The notes under the pieces were generated by a model that was not told the DNA's origin, did not search any database, and was given only the letters and a program-made list of their open reading frames with translations. Below, in pieces: positions 63,261-64,000 of a stretch of 64,000 nucleotides of DNA. This DNA is from Limanda limanda (lineage: Eukaryota > Chordata > Actinopteri > Pleuronectiformes > Pleuronectidae). Made by a program: the position numbers and the translations under genes. Within the stretch, counting starts at the first letter, position 1; every line of letters starts with the position of its first letter. The stretch covers positions 10,078,104-10,142,103 of the forward strand of contig NC_083636.1 in the NCBI RefSeq assembly GCF_963576545.1, read 5' to 3'.

Positions 63261-64000
63261 GAGCCACAGAGAGATCAGTGTCACTCACACTGCTTCAGCA
63301 CCAAAGCCTGATTTGCTTTGTGGTAAAAGCTGTTTTATTTCTCATCCGTGTTGTAATGGAGATGCTCCGCTGTCACACGGCATTTGAAGTCTCATTTTGA
63401 GAAATCAGCCATTTTGCTGCTCTGGTTTTTCTCTTCTTCGTTCTCAATTAACTGCATCTGATGTTATTGTGGCTCCTTTCACTGCTGGTCAGACGCTGGA
63501 AGCTGAATCAAATTAGTTATTTAGAAAATCCATTTAAGGTTTTATATTTGGTTTGAGACTTTAACATTTATCGCTTGTATTGTACACAAACGTAGAATCA
63601 AAAGATTTCCCTGCTGTAAACCATTGTTTTATCTCCCCATTGAAAAGAGGATTGTTATCTTCTTTAATAAGAGGTTTTATTATTTTATAATTAAAGGAAA
63701 ATCTCCTGTAAATCATTTACTATATAAACTTTCAACCCATCTAACCTCTGGAAGCAAGAAGTGCAGTTCGCTCACTTTAGGGAGTGTATGAAAATTATTT
63801 CAAAGGTTAAGAGGTCCAGAAAAGGGGTAGAATTGTGTGTGCTGACAGGAGGGAAGTCCGAATCAGGCCCTGATTTGAGATCATGGTGGAAATACATTGC
63901 ATTGTGTCCAATTCACACTGCACTAAACATTTCCACAGACTTTCCGAATTGTTGGTCTGACTGTGGTTTGCAAGTTTATTTTCCCGGTTTGGAAATCAGA

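Overview
The window reads as ray-finned fish (teleost) nuclear DNA. It holds compact spliced genes with GT-AG introns, very many (CA)n/(GT)n microsatellites, and several interspersed repeats of types common in teleosts. Gene order is ETFRF1 - DNAI7 (CASC1) - IRAG2 (LRMP) - BCAT1, the same set that lies together on human 12p12 next to KRAS. All exon models were built by reading splice sites and checking codon phase across every junction; no alignment or search was run.

Layout. 1-780: no gene seen. 785-2310: etfrf1 on the minus strand (84 aa). 2386-2690: a divergent promoter with an NRF1 palindrome and an X-box-like site, shared with dnai7. 3010-7973: dnai7 on the plus strand, 15 coding exons, 717 aa. 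About 8219-38330: irag2/lrmp on the minus strand, convergent with dnai7, with 38 coding exons in phase that give 1550 aa. A 200-base assembly gap (28801-29000) lies in one of its introns. 38330-39150: divergent promoter interval between irag2 and bcat1. 39960-57784: bcat1 on the plus strand, 10 coding exons, 368 aa. Its 12.4 kb first coding intron carries a 1.48 kb hAT-type DNA element (40693-42173) and an almost pristine 8.8 kb LTR retroelement (43061-51886) with 2.85 kb LTRs, a primer-binding-like site, a polypurine tract, a broken gag-like region and no recognisable pol. 57785-64000: bcat1 3' UTR, then intergenic DNA with repeats, microsatellites and some regulatory-looking stretches.

Functions. 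ETFRF1 is a mitochondrial LYR protein acting on electron transfer flavoprotein. DNAI7 is an axonemal dynein-associated protein, and the X-box-like motif in its promoter fits a cilium gene. IRAG2/LRMP is a tail-anchored KASH-type protein of the ER/outer nuclear membrane. BCAT1 is the cytosolic branched-chain aminotransferase, with the PLP lysine and the CxxC redox pair both visible.

The strongest biological observation is the architecture of irag2. The long form joins an IRAG-type N-terminal block, a degenerate EF-hand pair and coiled coils resembling KASH5 (a dynein adaptor) to the LRMP C-terminal half and a KASH tail. A separate first exon with a strong ATG (17516-17518) splices in phase into the middle of the gene and would make a 558 aa form, about the size of mammalian LRMP.
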